This document shows positions 50,974 to 59,977 of a stretch of 64,000 bases of DNA, piece by piece. The stretch covers positions 744,001 through 808,000 of the forward strand of contig CALRNX020000001.1 of the NCBI GenBank assembly GCA_943369665.1, given 5' to 3'. Under the pieces are notes generated by a model. The model did no database searches. It saw nothing but the letters and a program-made list of their open reading frames with translations, and was not told where the DNA came from. Source of the DNA: UKL13-3 sp943369665. GTDB lineage: Bacteria; Bacteroidota; Bacteroidia; UKL13-3. The stretch's first letter is position 1, and each line of letters begins with the position of its first letter. Both the position numbers and the translations under genes were made by a program.

Positions 50974-51919
50974 AGTACATTTTGATGAATTGGCCTTACA
51001 ATTATTTCAATTTCAATATGAACATAATACATTATACCGCAACTACTGCAATCATCTTCAACGTTCTCCGGTAAGTGTTAAAAAATTAGCCGATATACCG
51101 TATTTGCCAACCACGTTTTTTAAGAGCCACGAAGTAAAAACCGGGATATATGAGGCTGAAGCCATATACACAAGCAGTACCACTTCGGGTGGAACCCCCA
51201 GCAAACATTACGTTAAACATGAATCTGTTTACGAAACAAGTTTCCTGAAAGCATTTCACCTGTTTTATGGTTCGCCCGATCAATATGCTATCTTGGCTCT
51301 GCTTCCATCCTACCTTGAACGCGATGGATCGTCACTTATTTCCATGGCCAATCGGCTGATTCAAAAAAGTGAGAAACCCGAGAGTGGTTTTTACCTGAAC
51401 AACCTCAAGGATCTGCAACAAACGATTATTGAACTGCAGCAAAAACAAACCCCGATCTTACTATTGGGGGTAACGTTTGCATTGCTCGATTTTGCCGAAC
51501 AATTTCCGATGGATCTTTCCCGGCATGTAATTGTAATGGAAACCGGAGGCATGAAAGGACGCAGAAAAGAACTTATTCGGAGTGAAGTTCACGAAATCCT
51601 GATGGCCAACCTTAACCTTACTCAAGTTCATTCGGAATATGGAATGACCGAACTATTATCACAGGCCTATGCTGCCGATAGTGGAAAATACCATTGCCCG
51701 CCATGGATGAAGGTCGTTCTTACCGACCCGAACGATCCGTTAACAATACTACCCGACAACAAAACCGGCCTCATTAACATCATCGACCTGGCCAATATTC
51801 ATTCATGTGCCTTTATTCAAACTTCAGATATTGGAAAAACCTACGATGATGGTACTTTTGAAGTCCTTGGCCGTATGGATCAAAGTGATGTGAGGGGCTG
51901 CAGTTTGATGTACCTTTAA
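50924..51919 (+). CDS. LuxE-like acyl-protein synthetase family protein
   Basis: The 331-residue protein has the adenylate-forming enzyme pattern of the LuxE family. PYLPTTFFKSHEVKTG is followed by IYTSSTTSGGTPSKHYV (the Ser/Thr-Gly phosphate loop) and LALLPSYLERDGSSLISMANRLI. VIVMETGGMKGRRKEL, HSEYGMTELLSQAYA and TSDIGKTYDDGTFEVLGRMDQSDVRGCSLMYL come later. LuxE activates a fatty acid as acyl-AMP and transfers it to a cysteine. Without LuxC/LuxD neighbours a role in light production is unlikely. The acyl substrate is unknown. The start at 50924 is chosen because a -7 element precedes it. Confidence 0.8.
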   Translation: MLLNEANFISEVFDSNIVHFDELALQLFQFQYEHNTLYRNYCNHLQRSPVSVKKLADIPYLPTTFFKSHEVKTGIYEAEAIYTSSTTSGGTPSKHYVKHESVYETSFLKAFHLFYGSPDQYAILALLPSYLERDGSSLISMANRLIQKSEKPESGFYLNNLKDLQQTIIELQQKQTPILLLGVTFALLDFAEQFPMDLSRHVIVMETGGMKGRRKELIRSEVHEILMANLNLTQVHSEYGMTELLSQAYAADSGKYHCPPWMKVVLTDPNDPLTILPDNKTGLINIIDLANIHSCAFIQTSDIGKTYDDGTFEVLGRMDQSDVRGCSLMYL

Positions 51920-52003
51920 TAAAATCATTGATTTAACAGGTTGATGGACTACCGTTTGGAGTATCCATCTCTCATTTATCACCTCTCAAACCTCTCCCCT
52001 GAG

Positions 52004-52038
52004 ATCTCATTTCCAGTCTCCAACATCCTACCTTCAAC
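52004..52038 (-). repeat. Heptanucleotide repeat tract E
   Basis: On the minus strand GTTGAAG, GTAGGAT, GTTGGAG, ACTGGAA and ATGAGAT run without a gap from 52038 to 52004. GTTGGAG, then a variable unit, then ATGAGAT is the same order seen in tract B, 16 kb away. Confidence 0.78.
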
Positions 52039-52169
52039 TTTCCATTCTCAAATAGATATCAACACCCCTTCATTCCTAATGATCTAATAACCAATTCATC
52101 ATAAACGAATACGCTGAAAAGTGTCATGTTTAATGTTAAATAATTATTTTTTTAGATTGAAGATTCGGT

Positions 52170-52177
52170 TAAATTTG
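52170..52177 (+). promoter_or_regulatory. -7 promoter element of pckA
   Basis: TAAATTTG, exact TAnnTTTG, 30 bases before the ATG. The -33 region is a T-run without a clear TTTG. Confidence 0.5.
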
Positions 52178-52207
52178 TCGCCTATCAATTAACGTAAATC
52201 ACTGATT

Positions 52208-53803
52208 ATGACAACTCATGCGATTGCAGAAAAGCTTCTTAGCAAAGCTTCAAAAGCCTTCACTAACTTAACCCCTGAAGAACTTGTAAAACATGCTCTT
52301 GAAAATGGAGAGGGTGTACTAACCGATACAGGTGCTTTAATGGCCGATACGGGAGAATTTACCGGACGTTCGCCTAAAGATAAGTTTTGTGTAGTGGATG
52401 CCAAAACCGAAAACACGGTATGGTGGGGTGAGGTTAACCAAAAATTTGATTCAGATAAATTTGGCAAACTATTAGACAAAGTAATTGCTCACTTTGAAGG
52501 TAAAAAAATGTATGTACGCGATGCTTATGCATGTGCCGACCCTCGTTACAGACTAAACCTTCGTGTGTTTAATGAAACAGCTTACCACAATTTATTCTGC
52601 AACAACCTATTCTTACGTCCAACGGCTGAAGAATTAACCAATTTTGCCCCTGAGTGGTTAATCATTAATGCTCCTAGCTTCAAAGCTGTTGCTGCAGAAG
52701 ATGGAACACGCCAGCATAACTTTACCATGATCGATTTTACCCGTAAAATTATTTTGATCGGTGGTAGCGCTTATACAGGCGAAATGAAAAAAGGTATTTT
52801 CACGGTATTAAACTACATCTTACCGCAAGAACGCAATACCCTTTCAATGCACTGTTCGGCCAATATTGGTAAAAAAGGTGATACCGCTATTTTCTTCGGA
52901 TTGTCGGGAACCGGTAAAACAACGCTATCTGCAGATCCGGAGCGCAAACTGATTGGGGATGATGAGCACGGTTGGGCAGAAGATTCGGTATTTAACTTTG
53001 AAGGTGGATGTTATGCAAAATGCGTTGACCTTACCAAGGAAAAAGAACCACAGATCTTTAACGCGATCAAAGCAGGTGCCTTATTGGAAAACACCCGTTT
53101 TATCCCAGGAACCAATATTCCTGATTATGCAAATATCAGTGTAACTGAAAATACACGTGCGGCATATCCATTGCACCATATTGATAATATTGCTATTCCT
53201 TCGGTAGGAAAAGCACCTGAAAATATTTTCTTCCTAACAGCCGATGCATTTGGTGTATTGCCTCCTATTTCAAAATTGAATGTGGGACAAGCCATGTATA
53301 GTTTCATTAGTGGGTACACTGCTAAAGTTGCAGGTACAGAAGCCGGTGTTACAGAACCACAAGCTACTTTCTCGGCATGTTTTGGACGCGTATTCTTGCC
53401 ATTACACCCTGGTAAATACGCTGAAATGTTAGGTGAAAAATTAAAAGCAAATCCGAACATCAATGTATGGTTGATCAATACAGGTTGGACCGGAGGTGCG
53501 TATGGCACAGGTTCACGAATGAAATTAGCATACACTCGTGCTATGATCACTGCTGCATTGAATGGCGAATTAAACAATGTAACCTACGAACCACATCCTG
53601 TGTTTGGTTACATGATGCCTACCAGTTGCCCTAACGCTCCTGCTGAATTATTAAACCCTCGCAATACATGGACTGATAAAAGTGCATATGATGCTCAGGC
53701 TAATAAATTGGCAAACATGTTTGTTAAAAACTTCGAACAATATGCTGCAGGTGTAAGCAAAGAAATTTTAGATGCTGCACCCAAAGCAACTCAAAACGCA
53801 TAA
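52208..53803 (+). CDS. pckA: ATP-dependent phosphoenolpyruvate carboxykinase
   Basis: PckA converts oxaloacetate and ATP to phosphoenolpyruvate, CO2 and ADP, the entry to gluconeogenesis. It can also run in reverse to fix CO2. The 531-residue protein has TGEFTGRSPKDKF, LSMHCSANIGKKGDTAIFFGLSGTGKTTLSADP (P-loop near 232-240), the metal-binding IGDDEHGW and the ENTRAAYPLHHIDN segment. Length is normal. A -7 element lies 30 bases upstream and a strong terminator 28 bases after the stop. A worn copy of its last 27 bases is found near 57681, beyond the TraB-like gene. Confidence 0.97.
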   Translation: MTTHAIAEKLLSKASKAFTNLTPEELVKHALENGEGVLTDTGALMADTGEFTGRSPKDKFCVVDAKTENTVWWGEVNQKFDSDKFGKLLDKVIAHFEGKKMYVRDAYACADPRYRLNLRVFNETAYHNLFCNNLFLRPTAEELTNFAPEWLIINAPSFKAVAAEDGTRQHNFTMIDFTRKIILIGGSAYTGEMKKGIFTVLNYILPQERNTLSMHCSANIGKKGDTAIFFGLSGTGKTTLSADPERKLIGDDEHGWAEDSVFNFEGGCYAKCVDLTKEKEPQIFNAIKAGALLENTRFIPGTNIPDYANISVTENTRAAYPLHHIDNIAIPSVGKAPENIFFLTADAFGVLPPISKLNVGQAMYSFISGYTAKVAGTEAGVTEPQATFSACFGRVFLPLHPGKYAEMLGEKLKANPNINVWLINTGWTGGAYGTGSRMKLAYTRAMITAALNGELNNVTYEPHPVFGYMMPTSCPNAPAELLNPRNTWTDKSAYDAQANKLANMFVKNFEQYAAGVSKEILDAAPKATQNA

Positions 53804-53830
53804 TTGTACTTGAGATGCTAAACTAGTTAA

Positions 53831-53860
53831 AAAACGGCTGCCTTTTCAGGCAGCCGTTTT
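53831..53860 (+). terminator. Terminator after pckA
   Basis: AAAACGGCTGCCT (53831-53843), loop TTTC, then AGGCAGCCGTTTT (53848-53860): a perfect 13-bp stem with flanking A- and T-runs. Confidence 0.9.
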
Positions 53861-53949
53861 TGTTTACTGCCGCTGATACAAAACACCAACAACTTATTGT
53901 TTTATTCATTTCATTTTTACTCATTTGTTGAAAATATAACATACTCATT

Positions 53950-56900
53950 TTGACAAGAACATTTTTTTCAAACCCGAAAACCAGCATTCAATTTGCTTTT
54001 GCTCTTCTTTGTTGCCTATTATCAACGCACCTTTTAGCTCAACACAATCCCAATAGTTTGCTTTGGGAAATTTCCGGGAAAGGCAGCCAAAAGCCATCTT
54101 ACATTTATGGTACAATGCATGTTAGTGGTAAACTGGCATTTAATTTAAACGATTCATTTTTTATCGGGATAAAAAATTGTGATTTCATCGCACTTGAGAT
54201 TGACCCTGATCTCATGCTGACCGATTTGGTTAACTCCAAGATTTTAAAATCAGCTTTAGCTGCAAATGCTAATTTGAACAACTTCAATGACCGATTCTAC
54301 GAGCATTCTTTTGCGGTAAAAGAAATCAATAATAAAGCCTTAGCCAATTTACTATCGTACAAAAATGATGTGATCAATACCCTTCTGTACCGCTCCAATG
54401 TATACACTGTAAACAAAGAAGAAGATACTTACTTAGACTTATTCATTTTTCAATCAGGCAAAAAGCTTGGTAAAAAAATCATCGGACTCGAGACTTTTGA
54501 GGGCACCATGAATATGTATGCTCAACAATTAAAAGCAGAAAGCGAGTTAGACGAAAAAGAGAAAAATAAAGTGAATTACTCAAACGCAATATACTCACAG
54601 GAAAAACTAGAGGAAGCTTATCGGAGAGGGGACATAGATCTGCTGGACTCAATGAGTAAAAGTTCTTTTAGTAAGATGGCCTATAAGTATATGATACTGG
54701 AACGTAATAAGATCATGTTCAATGGTATTGACAGCTTAATAAAAGCGGGAGCAGCTGTTTTTACCGGAGTAGGAGCCGCGCATTTAGGTGGCGAAGAAGG
54801 CATTTTAAATGCACTCAGAAAAAATGGATATACCGTAAATCCGGTCAAGTGGCAAGCACTTAAACCCAGCAAACTTAAAACCCAGATTAAAAAAATTGTG
54901 GTTGCAGCACAATTAACCAAGCAATACAGCTTGGATTCTTCCTTTTCGGTAGAAGTGCCCGGCAAGATTCAATCATTGCAGAATGTGGGCCAGGAAGATA
55001 TGTACTTAGCAACAGATATGACCAATGGCAGTTATTATGCGGTATCAAGCATCAACCATAATGGGTTTATCAACAAACATGATAAAAAGTACTGGGCCCA
55101 AAAGGTAGATAGCTTACTTTATGAAAACATCGATGGTACAATCACACTCAAACAGGAAAGTGTTACAGAAAATGGGGATATCTGTTTCCTTGTAAATAGC
55201 AAAACAAGGCGAGGTGATATAGAGCGGTATAAAATTATCATTACTCCTTTCAAAATATTTGTACTTAAAGTTGGCGGAAATGGTTCTCATGCCAATGGAA
55301 AAGAAGCCAATCAGTTTTTAAACTCGGCCAAACTATACCCCAAAGCTCTCGCAAATAATTTAGAGACTGCCTGTACATACCGGTTTACATTGGACAATAC
55401 CTTTATATACAATGGTGGTAACAAAAACATTGGAAAACACATTGCCGTGAGCAATGATGGAACCAAGTTCAATATGCTGCTTGTTGTGCAAAACAAAGAA
55501 ACAAAGTACATTGAAGAAGACACCTTTGAACTAAACTACATTGTTCAAAAAGCCGCTGAAAAAAATCAATACGAGATAACACAGCTTCACCTAAACAGCG
55601 ACAAAAATTCGGCATCATTTGAATGGAAAAAAGACAATGAAGTATATAAAGGAAAGTTAGTGGTAAACGGACCTCATTATTACTTTCTACTCGACAATAC
55701 TGGCGATGAATCCTTTATCAATTCATTTACGCTGAATAGAAATGCGGGTGGTTATAACTACAATATGTATACGGATACATCGATGCTGTTTTCCGTTAAG
55801 CTGGTGGATGTCCCGGAAATAAATGAGCTATCCTCATTAATAGTGGGCAATCAAAAAAAGAAACCAAATGATGCAGAGTTCAAAAGGGAATACTATACAT
55901 CAAAAGCAACCAAAGAAACCATTCAACTGAGTTATGAAAAACTCAATCAATATCAGTCATATACCAATTTAGACTCATTATGGAGCAAAAGTATTTACGA
56001 TGCTACCGACATGGCGAATCCTGTTATCTCTCATAAAGCCTACAGCAGTAAGAAAGGAGCCAATATATTAGACTGTAAGGTGGAAGTTCCTGAAAATGCT
56101 CACCAGTATTTAAGAGTCAGAATTGTTCAAAAAGGTAAATACATATATACGCTAAATGCCCTTTGCGCAAAAGACAAATCCAGCCCCTTTGTTGACACCT
56201 TTTACAATACGTTTTCATTATTGGACTCCAATTACGGGTTGGCTGCCACTGAACCAAAAATTTCGCTGCTCTTAAAGGACATTTTTTCCATCGACTCTGT
56301 CACTAGAACCGATGCCAGGGATAAAATGTATATCCTGAATACAGCGAACATTAAACCGAATGATTTTAAAACAATAAAGGAGGCTATTCAAAAATCAGCA
56401 CAAAGTGATCTGGATATGGATAACCGAATCATCCTCATTAAAAGTCTTAAGAATATTAAAACCCCGGAATGTATCAATTGGCTGAAAACATATTATTCCC
56501 TTTCCAAAGATACGCCTGCTTTCCAGTTTGCTGTATTGTATGGCTTGGCAGCACACCAAACCATGCCTGCTACCTTGGCTTTTGCAGAACTTATAAAAAA
56601 AGAAACACCCATTTTAGAGGAAAACTACAGCTTTAACAACTGTTTTAATCAATTTGATGATAGCCTGGAGCTCATTGCCAAAGTAGCACCTCAACTTATC
56701 TTTTTACTTGATTTTGATGAATACAAAGAACGTATGGTTGAATTGCTTGCCGACCTTAAGTACAAGAATTTAATCTCAACCAACCTATACCTGGCAAACA
56801 AAACAAAGTTTTTGAATGGTGCCAATATTGAACTGAAAAAACATATAGCCGGCCTGCAAAACAATAATGAAACCAACTCCTATAACGACTATAGTAACTA

Positions 56901-57609
56901 TAACAATATAGACGATTATGTAGAGGGAGAAGAAACATATTATGATAATGAAAGTTTAACAATAGACAGTACACTGGTAGAAGTATACACAAGCATCTTG
57001 TTTGACTACGCTGTCCTGCTGCAACCCTTTTATGCAGAACCCAATGTTAAATCATTCTTTGATAAGATCATTAAAAATGGAGCCATTGAACTACAACTTA
57101 GCGCTGGTGCTTTATTGCTCAAAAACAATATACCAGTTGAAAACAGCAACTGGGAAAAATGGGCAGCAGATGTCAAGACAAGAATGGCGACCTATAAACT
57201 CCTAAACAATATTGGTAAACTCGAAAAATTTCCGCCTGCATATAAAACCATTGACTCCATAGCACGTTCTCAGGCATATACCTATAATGTACAAAACAGT
57301 TCACAAGACTCAGTCATATATGTTTTGAAAGAACAAAATGTAAATTCAAAAAAAGGGATGGGAACACTTTTCATCTACAAAAAATACCTTAGTGAAAAAC
57401 AATCCTGGAACTGGAGCTACCTGTATTTGAAAGATGATGGCAATTTTAACATTAAACAACTTGGTAGCAGAAATTTCACAAATGAATATGAAGCGGTAAC
57501 GGATGAAAAAATAGTCGAAAAAATAAAGTTATCCATTAGATTACTCGACAGGGCAAAATGTGAAGAGGTGAATTTTTACAATATCAATCGGGATGTAACT
57601 GAAGATTAA
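53950..57609 (+). CDS. Very large TraB/GumN family secreted protein
   Basis: The 1219-residue protein starts at TTG and has a signal peptide (IQFAFALLCCLLSTHLLAQ, about 13-31). The TraB/GumN domain spans about 35-300: PSYIYGTMHVSGK, FIALEID, KKIIGLETFEGTMNMY and AAVFTGVGAAHLGGEEGILNALRKNGYTV. These family members resemble the Tiki/TraB metalloprotease fold; the GTMHV and GAAHL histidines would be ligands. Residues about 330-1219 are not recognised. They include an Asn/Tyr-rich, low-complexity stretch (about 972-1003) and possible helical repeats near 830-960. GumN-only proteins are about 290-330 residues, so this is a fourfold extension. It lies between pckA and a relic of pckA's tail. Confidence 0.8.
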   Translation: MTRTFFSNPKTSIQFAFALLCCLLSTHLLAQHNPNSLLWEISGKGSQKPSYIYGTMHVSGKLAFNLNDSFFIGIKNCDFIALEIDPDLMLTDLVNSKILKSALAANANLNNFNDRFYEHSFAVKEINNKALANLLSYKNDVINTLLYRSNVYTVNKEEDTYLDLFIFQSGKKLGKKIIGLETFEGTMNMYAQQLKAESELDEKEKNKVNYSNAIYSQEKLEEAYRRGDIDLLDSMSKSSFSKMAYKYMILERNKIMFNGIDSLIKAGAAVFTGVGAAHLGGEEGILNALRKNGYTVNPVKWQALKPSKLKTQIKKIVVAAQLTKQYSLDSSFSVEVPGKIQSLQNVGQEDMYLATDMTNGSYYAVSSINHNGFINKHDKKYWAQKVDSLLYENIDGTITLKQESVTENGDICFLVNSKTRRGDIERYKIIITPFKIFVLKVGGNGSHANGKEANQFLNSAKLYPKALANNLETACTYRFTLDNTFIYNGGNKNIGKHIAVSNDGTKFNMLLVVQNKETKYIEEDTFELNYIVQKAAEKNQYEITQLHLNSDKNSASFEWKKDNEVYKGKLVVNGPHYYFLLDNTGDESFINSFTLNRNAGGYNYNMYTDTSMLFSVKLVDVPEINELSSLIVGNQKKKPNDAEFKREYYTSKATKETIQLSYEKLNQYQSYTNLDSLWSKSIYDATDMANPVISHKAYSSKKGANILDCKVEVPENAHQYLRVRIVQKGKYIYTLNALCAKDKSSPFVDTFYNTFSLLDSNYGLAATEPKISLLLKDIFSIDSVTRTDARDKMYILNTANIKPNDFKTIKEAIQKSAQSDLDMDNRIILIKSLKNIKTPECINWLKTYYSLSKDTPAFQFAVLYGLAAHQTMPATLAFAELIKKETPILEENYSFNNCFNQFDDSLELIAKVAPQLIFLLDFDEYKERMVELLADLKYKNLISTNLYLANKTKFLNGANIELKKHIAGLQNNNETNSYNDYSNYNNIDDYVEGEETYYDNESLTIDSTLVEVYTSILFDYAVLLQPFYAEPNVKSFFDKIIKNGAIELQLSAGALLLKNNIPVENSNWEKWAADVKTRMATYKLLNNIGKLEKFPPAYKTIDSIARSQAYTYNVQNSSQDSVIYVLKEQNVNSKKGMGTLFIYKKYLSEKQSWNWSYLYLKDDGNFNIKQLGSRNFTNEYEAVTDEKIVEKIKLSIRLLDRAKCEEVNFYNINRDVTED

Positions 57610-57680
57610 AAACAAGTTTTTTCCAACTAACTCAAAAAAATATCAAGCAGTTGAAAGTGTCAATTTAAATATTAAATCAA

Positions 57681-57707
57681 CACCCAAAACAACTCAAAAC
57701 GTATAAT
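57681..57707 (+). pseudogene. Relic of the pckA 3' end
   Basis: This stretch matches the last coding bases and stop of pckA (53778-53804) at 25 of 27 positions. It encodes TPKTTQNV-stop in place of APKATQNA-stop. It is followed at the same relative place by a terminator of the same design. No further pckA similarity is seen upstream. Confidence 0.65.
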
Positions 57708-57720
57708 GAGAGATTCCGAA

Positions 57721-57748
57721 AAACGGCCACCCATTCTGGTGGCCGTTT
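57721..57748. terminator. Terminator after the pckA relic
   Basis: AAACGGCCACC (57721-57731), loop CATTCT, then GGTGGCCGTTT (57738-57748): an 11-bp perfect stem. Its outer AAACGGC/GCCGTTT matches the pckA terminator. Confidence 0.8.
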
Positions 57749-57828
57749 GTTTTAGCTGATCAGGAAGATATTTCTCACAGACTATACTGGTTGCAATTTC
57801 TAAAGCTCAATATGGTTCGTTTCAAATA

Positions 57829-58548
57829 TTACTCCTTGTGCACATCTTTAAACTGCAACATATCACCCAACCGCAATTCCTTATCCGTATCAAAACCACA
57901 TGAGGTAGTAAAAGCTTTGGGATTTTGGTAAGTACCAAACAACATATCCCACCAAACAATATCACCATAGTTATTGGTATGTTTGTTATATTCATGATGA
58001 ATGCGGTGCATTTCGGGGCGCTGAAAGATATAACCAACCCACTGCGGTGTTTTTACATTGGTATGGTAAAAAAACTCTCCAAGAGCTGTACACAATGTAT
58101 AGATGGCCCCTGCTTCGAGATCCAATCCCAACAGGGAATACACCAGCAATCCTCCAATAATGGAGTTCACCGTCATCTCGAGTGGATGTTTGTAGAAGGA
58201 AGTAATCACCTCGATACGTTGTGCACTGTGGTGAATTTGGTGAAAGCGTGTCCACAAAAAATCATTGGTATGTCTCCATCGGTGCCACCAATAAAAAATA
58301 AACGTAGCAATGATATAGGCAATGATTCCACCCCATACAGGTGAAACGTGATCCGACAAATGAAAAACCGAAAAGCGGGTAAACCATTTTTCCCATGTAT
58401 AGCCGGCCAGCATAACTACGCCCAACTGCACACAGTTAACTGCCAATACTCGGATGGTCCATGTAGGTACCTGCGGCAATTTCCAGCCGGGAATTATTCG
58501 TTCCAGGATGAAACAGCATCCGAAAACGATAAAAATTGTTGTAAGCAT
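57829..58548 (-). CDS. Sterol desaturase/fatty acid hydroxylase family protein
   Basis: The 239-residue membrane protein has about four hydrophobic segments and the diiron histidine boxes of the fatty acid hydroxylase superfamily: HRWRH (in YWWHRWRHTN), HQIHHS and HRIHHEYNKHTNNYGD. The third box continues DIVWWDMLFGTYQNP. Such enzymes use O2 and iron to hydroxylate or desaturate lipids or carotenoids. The substrate is unknown; carotenoid, sterol-like or hopanoid lipids are all possible. Its leftward partner upstream is a Crp-type regulator gene 38 bases away, which may control it. Confidence 0.88.
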   Translation of the reverse strand: MLTTIFIVFGCCFILERIIPGWKLPQVPTWTIRVLAVNCVQLGVVMLAGYTWEKWFTRFSVFHLSDHVSPVWGGIIAYIIATFIFYWWHRWRHTNDFLWTRFHQIHHSAQRIEVITSFYKHPLEMTVNSIIGGLLVYSLLGLDLEAGAIYTLCTALGEFFYHTNVKTPQWVGYIFQRPEMHRIHHEYNKHTNNYGDIVWWDMLFGTYQNPKAFTTSCGFDTDKELRLGDMLQFKDVHKE

Positions 58549-58586
58549 AAATTGTTTGATGTATTAAAAAGGTGAAAGGTAAAATG

Positions 58587-59165
58587 CTACCCCTTGTATG
58601 CCGCACGAACACGACTTAATGTTTCCTGTGTCATGCCCAGGTATGATGCTACCCTGCCTAACGGAGCTCGGGTGATCAGTTTTGGCCTGGTTTCCACAAA
58701 TGTTTTGTACCGTTCCTGAGAAGACTTAAAACGAATAGAGTATAGTCGTTCTTCAATACGCGAATAATATTCTTCCAGGATCTTACGACCGGCTTTTTCG
58801 GTTTCAGGAAACAGGTCATACAGTTCCTCTATTTTTGCGTAACTGATTGCCTGCACCGTAGTCGCTTCCAAACATTCAATGGTTTCATAAGATGGTTTGC
58901 GCGATATGAAACTATAATACGAAGTGGCCAGATCATCTTCCAAAGCTATCCAACTGCAAATCTCCTTTGATTCCTCACGAGCATTCTGATGGTAGTAGCC
59001 GCACAACAGGCCTTTTTTCACATAGTATAAATGATCACTTACCTGGTGTTCGCGAAGGATAACCTGGTTTTTCTTAAAAGTACGTTCCTCCAGATGTTCT
59101 TCCAACCATGCTGCACCGGCAGGCGACAACTGTGTTAAGGTAGCTATTTTTGAAACAAATCCCAT
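58587..59165 (-). CDS. Crp/Fnr-type transcriptional regulator
   Basis: This 192-residue protein has the usual layout: a cyclic-nucleotide-binding-like barrel (EERTFKKNQVILREHQVSDHLYYVKKGLLCGYYHQNAREESKEICSWI, about 25-75), a dimerisation helix and a C-terminal helix-turn-helix (APLGRVASYLGMTQETLSRVRAAYKG). It is the third Crp-like regulator in the window. It is followed by the sterol-desaturase gene on the same strand, and a lipoprotein gene ends 9 bases upstream of its start. The three form a likely leftward operon. The effector is unknown. Confidence 0.88.
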   Translation of the reverse strand: MGFVSKIATLTQLSPAGAAWLEEHLEERTFKKNQVILREHQVSDHLYYVKKGLLCGYYHQNAREESKEICSWIALEDDLATSYYSFISRKPSYETIECLEATTVQAISYAKIEELYDLFPETEKAGRKILEEYYSRIEERLYSIRFKSSQERYKTFVETRPKLITRAPLGRVASYLGMTQETLSRVRAAYKG

Positions 59166-59174
59166 CGTTATAAG

Positions 59175-59771
59175 TTATGGTTGAGAGGTTATGGCTTCAA
59201 GCGAAAAGGCATCCAGCTTTACCGTACCCGCACTCAATATATTCAATTCGAAACGAATACGTGCAAAGTTGTCGGGAATTTTATATTCATAAACAATCTC
59301 CCGCCATTCTCCCTTGGTGTCTGCTATCAACTCCCGTTTCGCTTCTGCACCTTTTGTGGCCGAAACAGCCTTAATATTCACGGCAACTGAGGCTCCTTCA
59401 TTTTTCACTTTAAACCGGATACGGTAACGACCACCCGAGGTTACATCAAATTCATTGCAAAGACCGGGAGAATAACGCCCTCCTTTTGCCGAACATTCTT
59501 TTACCTTAAATACCAGTGATTGATTTCCTTCGGCAACATCATCTGTTGCCAAACCCATTGTAAATTTTCCATCTTTTACCGTACTTGGAGTGTATAAATA
59601 CCAATTAACGGGTTGGTTGTTCTGTGACCTTTCAAAACCTCCATTCATACCGGCTGATGCTTCCAGCGTGTATTCGCTCATCTGCGCCCGGCAGGAAGTT
59701 TGCAATCCTAACGTTCCCAGGAATAAAAGGCCCAGGAATAAAAACGATGTGTTCTGTGTTCTCTGTTTCAT
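59175..59771 (-). CDS. Lipoprotein with carbohydrate-binding-like beta-sandwich
   Basis: The 198-residue protein has a signal sequence (SFLFLGLLFLGTLGLQTSC) with a possible lipidation Cys at 27. A beta-sandwich region follows: NGGFERSQNNQPVNWYLYTPSTVKDGKFTMGLATDDVAEGNQSLVFKVKECS, then a GGRYRIRFKVKNEG strand and EWREIVYEYKIPDNFARIRFELNILSAGTVKLDAFSLE. This order is typical of galactose-binding-like modules that follow NGxFE starts. The ligand is unknown. It begins the leftward set with a Crp regulator and a desaturase-like enzyme. Confidence 0.75.
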   Translation of the reverse strand: MKQRTQNTSFLFLGLLFLGTLGLQTSCRAQMSEYTLEASAGMNGGFERSQNNQPVNWYLYTPSTVKDGKFTMGLATDDVAEGNQSLVFKVKECSAKGGRYSPGLCNEFDVTSGGRYRIRFKVKNEGASVAVNIKAVSATKGAEAKRELIADTKGEWREIVYEYKIPDNFARIRFELNILSAGTVKLDAFSLEAITSQP

Positions 59772-59977
59772 TGTTTATATATGTTTTAATTTCGGGAACA
59801 AAACTATCTCATACCATCATAAGTGGTTTTGATATGAATCAAAAAATGAGAGCATGTATCTCAATAATTGAAATACGATAACGTTATGTGGATATTCCTT
59901 TGATTTTTTTGACGAAAATGAAATTAGATTGCAATTACCCCAACAACAATATACTCTGTAAAATACGATAAACAGAA

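Larger units (their letters stand above)
51920..52207. other. Gap between the LuxE-like gene and pckA
   Basis: This 288-base region holds heptanucleotide tract E (52004-52038, with weaker extension to about 51960) and the pckA promoter near its right end. I see nothing else in it. Confidence 0.7.
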
